Shown here: in pieces, positions 5,715 to 6,728 of the stretch | How the letters are laid out: each line of letters begins with the position of its first letter | Position numbering within the stretch: position 1 is the stretch's first letter | Assembly (NCBI GenBank): GCA_013215515.1 | Contig: JABSPC010000316.1 | Coordinates: forward strand, 1-6,728 | Reading direction: 5' to 3' | Length of the DNA: 6,728 bases | Source: Crocinitomicaceae bacterium | GTDB taxonomy: Bacteria > Bacteroidota > Bacteroidia > Flavobacteriales_D > Crocinitomicaceae | Translations under genes and position numbers: made by a program | The notes under the pieces: generated by a model | Database searches by the model: none | What the model was told of the DNA's origin: nothing | Seen by the model: the letters and a program-made list of their open reading frames with translations, nothing else

Positions 5715-6728
5715 ATGTTTGAATTAGATCCAATAATTTTCAGCCTGACCAATGGGGTTAAGGTAGTTTACCAGCGCCGCGAAGCTTTTGTTGCCCATAT
5801 GGGGGTAATGATTCATGGCGGTTCTCGATTCGAAAAACCAAACGAACAAGGCTTGGCTCATTTTATAGAGCATTGTATTTTCAAAGGGACGACGAAACGT
5901 AAAGCTCTTGATATTTTTTCGGATTTAGATTCTGTTGGCGGAGAGCTCAATGCATACACCAATAAGGAAGAGATTTGTGTTCACGCTTCTTTTAGAAAAC
6001 TACACTTTAGCATAGCTTCAGAATTATTGGGTGACATTGTCCAAAACGCAACATTCCCAGAAGACGAACTTGAAAAGGAAAAGGAAGTTGTTCTGGATGA
6101 AATAATATCGTACAAGGATAGCCCTGCCGAACGCATTTATGATGATTTCGAAGCGCATATTTTCAAAGGTAATTCACTTGGCTACAATACTTTGGGTACA
6201 AAGGAGTCCGTTAGCGGTTTTACTCGAAATGATATATTGAATTACGTTGACCGCTATTTCAAGTCTGGAAATATTGTGATTTCGTTCGTGGGAGATGTTC
6301 CAATCGATGAACTTAAATCGGTTTTAGAAACGGATTTTGGAAGTATGAAGCCTGGGGTTGTTGAATTGATCAATGAGGCATTGCCAGATTTCAAACCGTT
6401 CAAGCTTCTTGAGAAGAAATCTAATTTTCAGACCCATACCGTAATCGGTGGAAGAGCACCTTCATATCATGATCCAAAGCGAAAATCAATGACTTTATTG
6501 ACCAACGTTTTAGGCGGGCCAGCTTTAAACTCAAGGCTAATTCTTTCAATTCGCGAAAAGTATGGATATGCCTATAATATTGAGGCGAATTATACTTCCT
6601 ACGCCGATGTTGGCTTTTGGAGTATCTATATGGGGACCGATAAAAAGTACCTTAAAAAAGCGGTCGACCTTATATACAAGGAGCTTGAATTAATTCGAGA
6701 AAAGAATTTGACAAGTGATGAACTTGTA
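5715..6728 (+). CDS. Cytoplasmic M16 family zinc peptidase (partial, C-terminus off the right edge)
   Basis: There are 338 codons from the ATG at 5715 to the window edge, with no stop. This is an M16 zinc peptidase of the processing-peptidase type. The zinc site is HFIEH (H49, E52, H53) in GLAHFIEHCIFKGT, with the third ligand E129 in VVLDEI, 76 residues after H53. The second half carries the complete Arg/Tyr pair, R274 and Y287, in SRLILSIREKYGYAY. Both functions are on one chain, so a homodimer is likely, unlike the split secreted pair at the left of the window. The protein starts directly with the first strand (FELDPIIFSLTNGVKVVYQ) and has no signal peptide, so it should act in the cytoplasm on peptides. 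Relatives are about 410-440 residues, so roughly 70-100 residues are missing. It begins 2 nt after the pdxH stop, which implies co-transcription and perhaps translational coupling; no functional tie to vitamin B6 is evident. Confidence 0.95.
   Translation, partial: MFELDPIIFSLTNGVKVVYQRREAFVAHMGVMIHGGSRFEKPNEQGLAHFIEHCIFKGTTKRKALDIFSDLDSVGGELNAYTNKEEICVHASFRKLHFSIASELLGDIVQNATFPEDELEKEKEVVLDEIISYKDSPAERIYDDFEAHIFKGNSLGYNTLGTKESVSGFTRNDILNYVDRYFKSGNIVISFVGDVPIDELKSVLETDFGSMKPGVVELINEALPDFKPFKLLEKKSNFQTHTVIGGRAPSYHDPKRKSMTLLTNVLGGPALNSRLILSIREKYGYAYNIEANYTSYADVGFWSIYMGTDKKYLKKAVDLIYKELELIREKNLTSDELV

Noticed and set aside
5537..5752. Minus-strand open frame of 71 codons
   Set aside because: It is antisense to the conserved PdxH C-terminal signature and the start of the M16 gene.

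Overview
This window looks like chromosomal DNA of a marine or freshwater flavobacterium (phylum Bacteroidota, probably order Flavobacteriales). The evidence is the AT-rich composition, signal peptides ending in SAQ, LSQ or FGQ, the absence of clear Shine-Dalgarno sequences, promoter-like boxes of the Bacteroidota type TAnnTTTG, and a DUF4494-family protein, a family I know only from Bacteroidota. The assignment below family level (for example Crocinitomicaceae or Cryomorphaceae) is a guess.

Left part, minus strand (1-3049): a two-gene operon for a secreted M16 peptidase pair. The upstream gene encodes the subunit with the zinc site HFFEH but without the Arg/Tyr pair. The downstream gene starts 9 nt after its stop, runs off the left edge, and encodes a subunit that has lost the zinc site but keeps the Arg/Tyr pair. 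The two are therefore complementary halves of one enzyme. A 127- to 142-nt divergent intergenic region follows.

Middle, plus strand (3192-4271): a gene for an exported protein of unknown function, made of nine degenerate repeats of about 35 residues after a signal peptide. It is probably a beta-propeller or similar all-beta repeat fold. A perfect TAACTTTG box lies 4 nt before its ATG, which suggests a leaderless transcript.

Right part, plus strand (4347-6728): a DUF4494 protein built from two copies of a 66-residue unit and carrying an extremely acidic C-terminal tail; pdxH (pyridoxamine/pyridoxine 5'-phosphate oxidase); and, 2 nt after pdxH, a third M16 peptidase that is cut off by the right edge. 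This last peptidase has both the zinc site and the Arg/Tyr pair in one chain and no signal peptide, so it is likely a cytoplasmic homodimer distinct from the secreted pair on the left.

There are no RNA genes, mobile elements, CRISPR arrays or gene-free stretches over 300 nt. The window is mostly ordinary core genome. The points most worth following up are the nine-repeat exported protein, the duplicated DUF4494 protein with its acidic tail next to pdxH, the RREY-to-HHEF change in the PdxH lid, and an insertion of about 50 residues in the catalytic M16 subunit.
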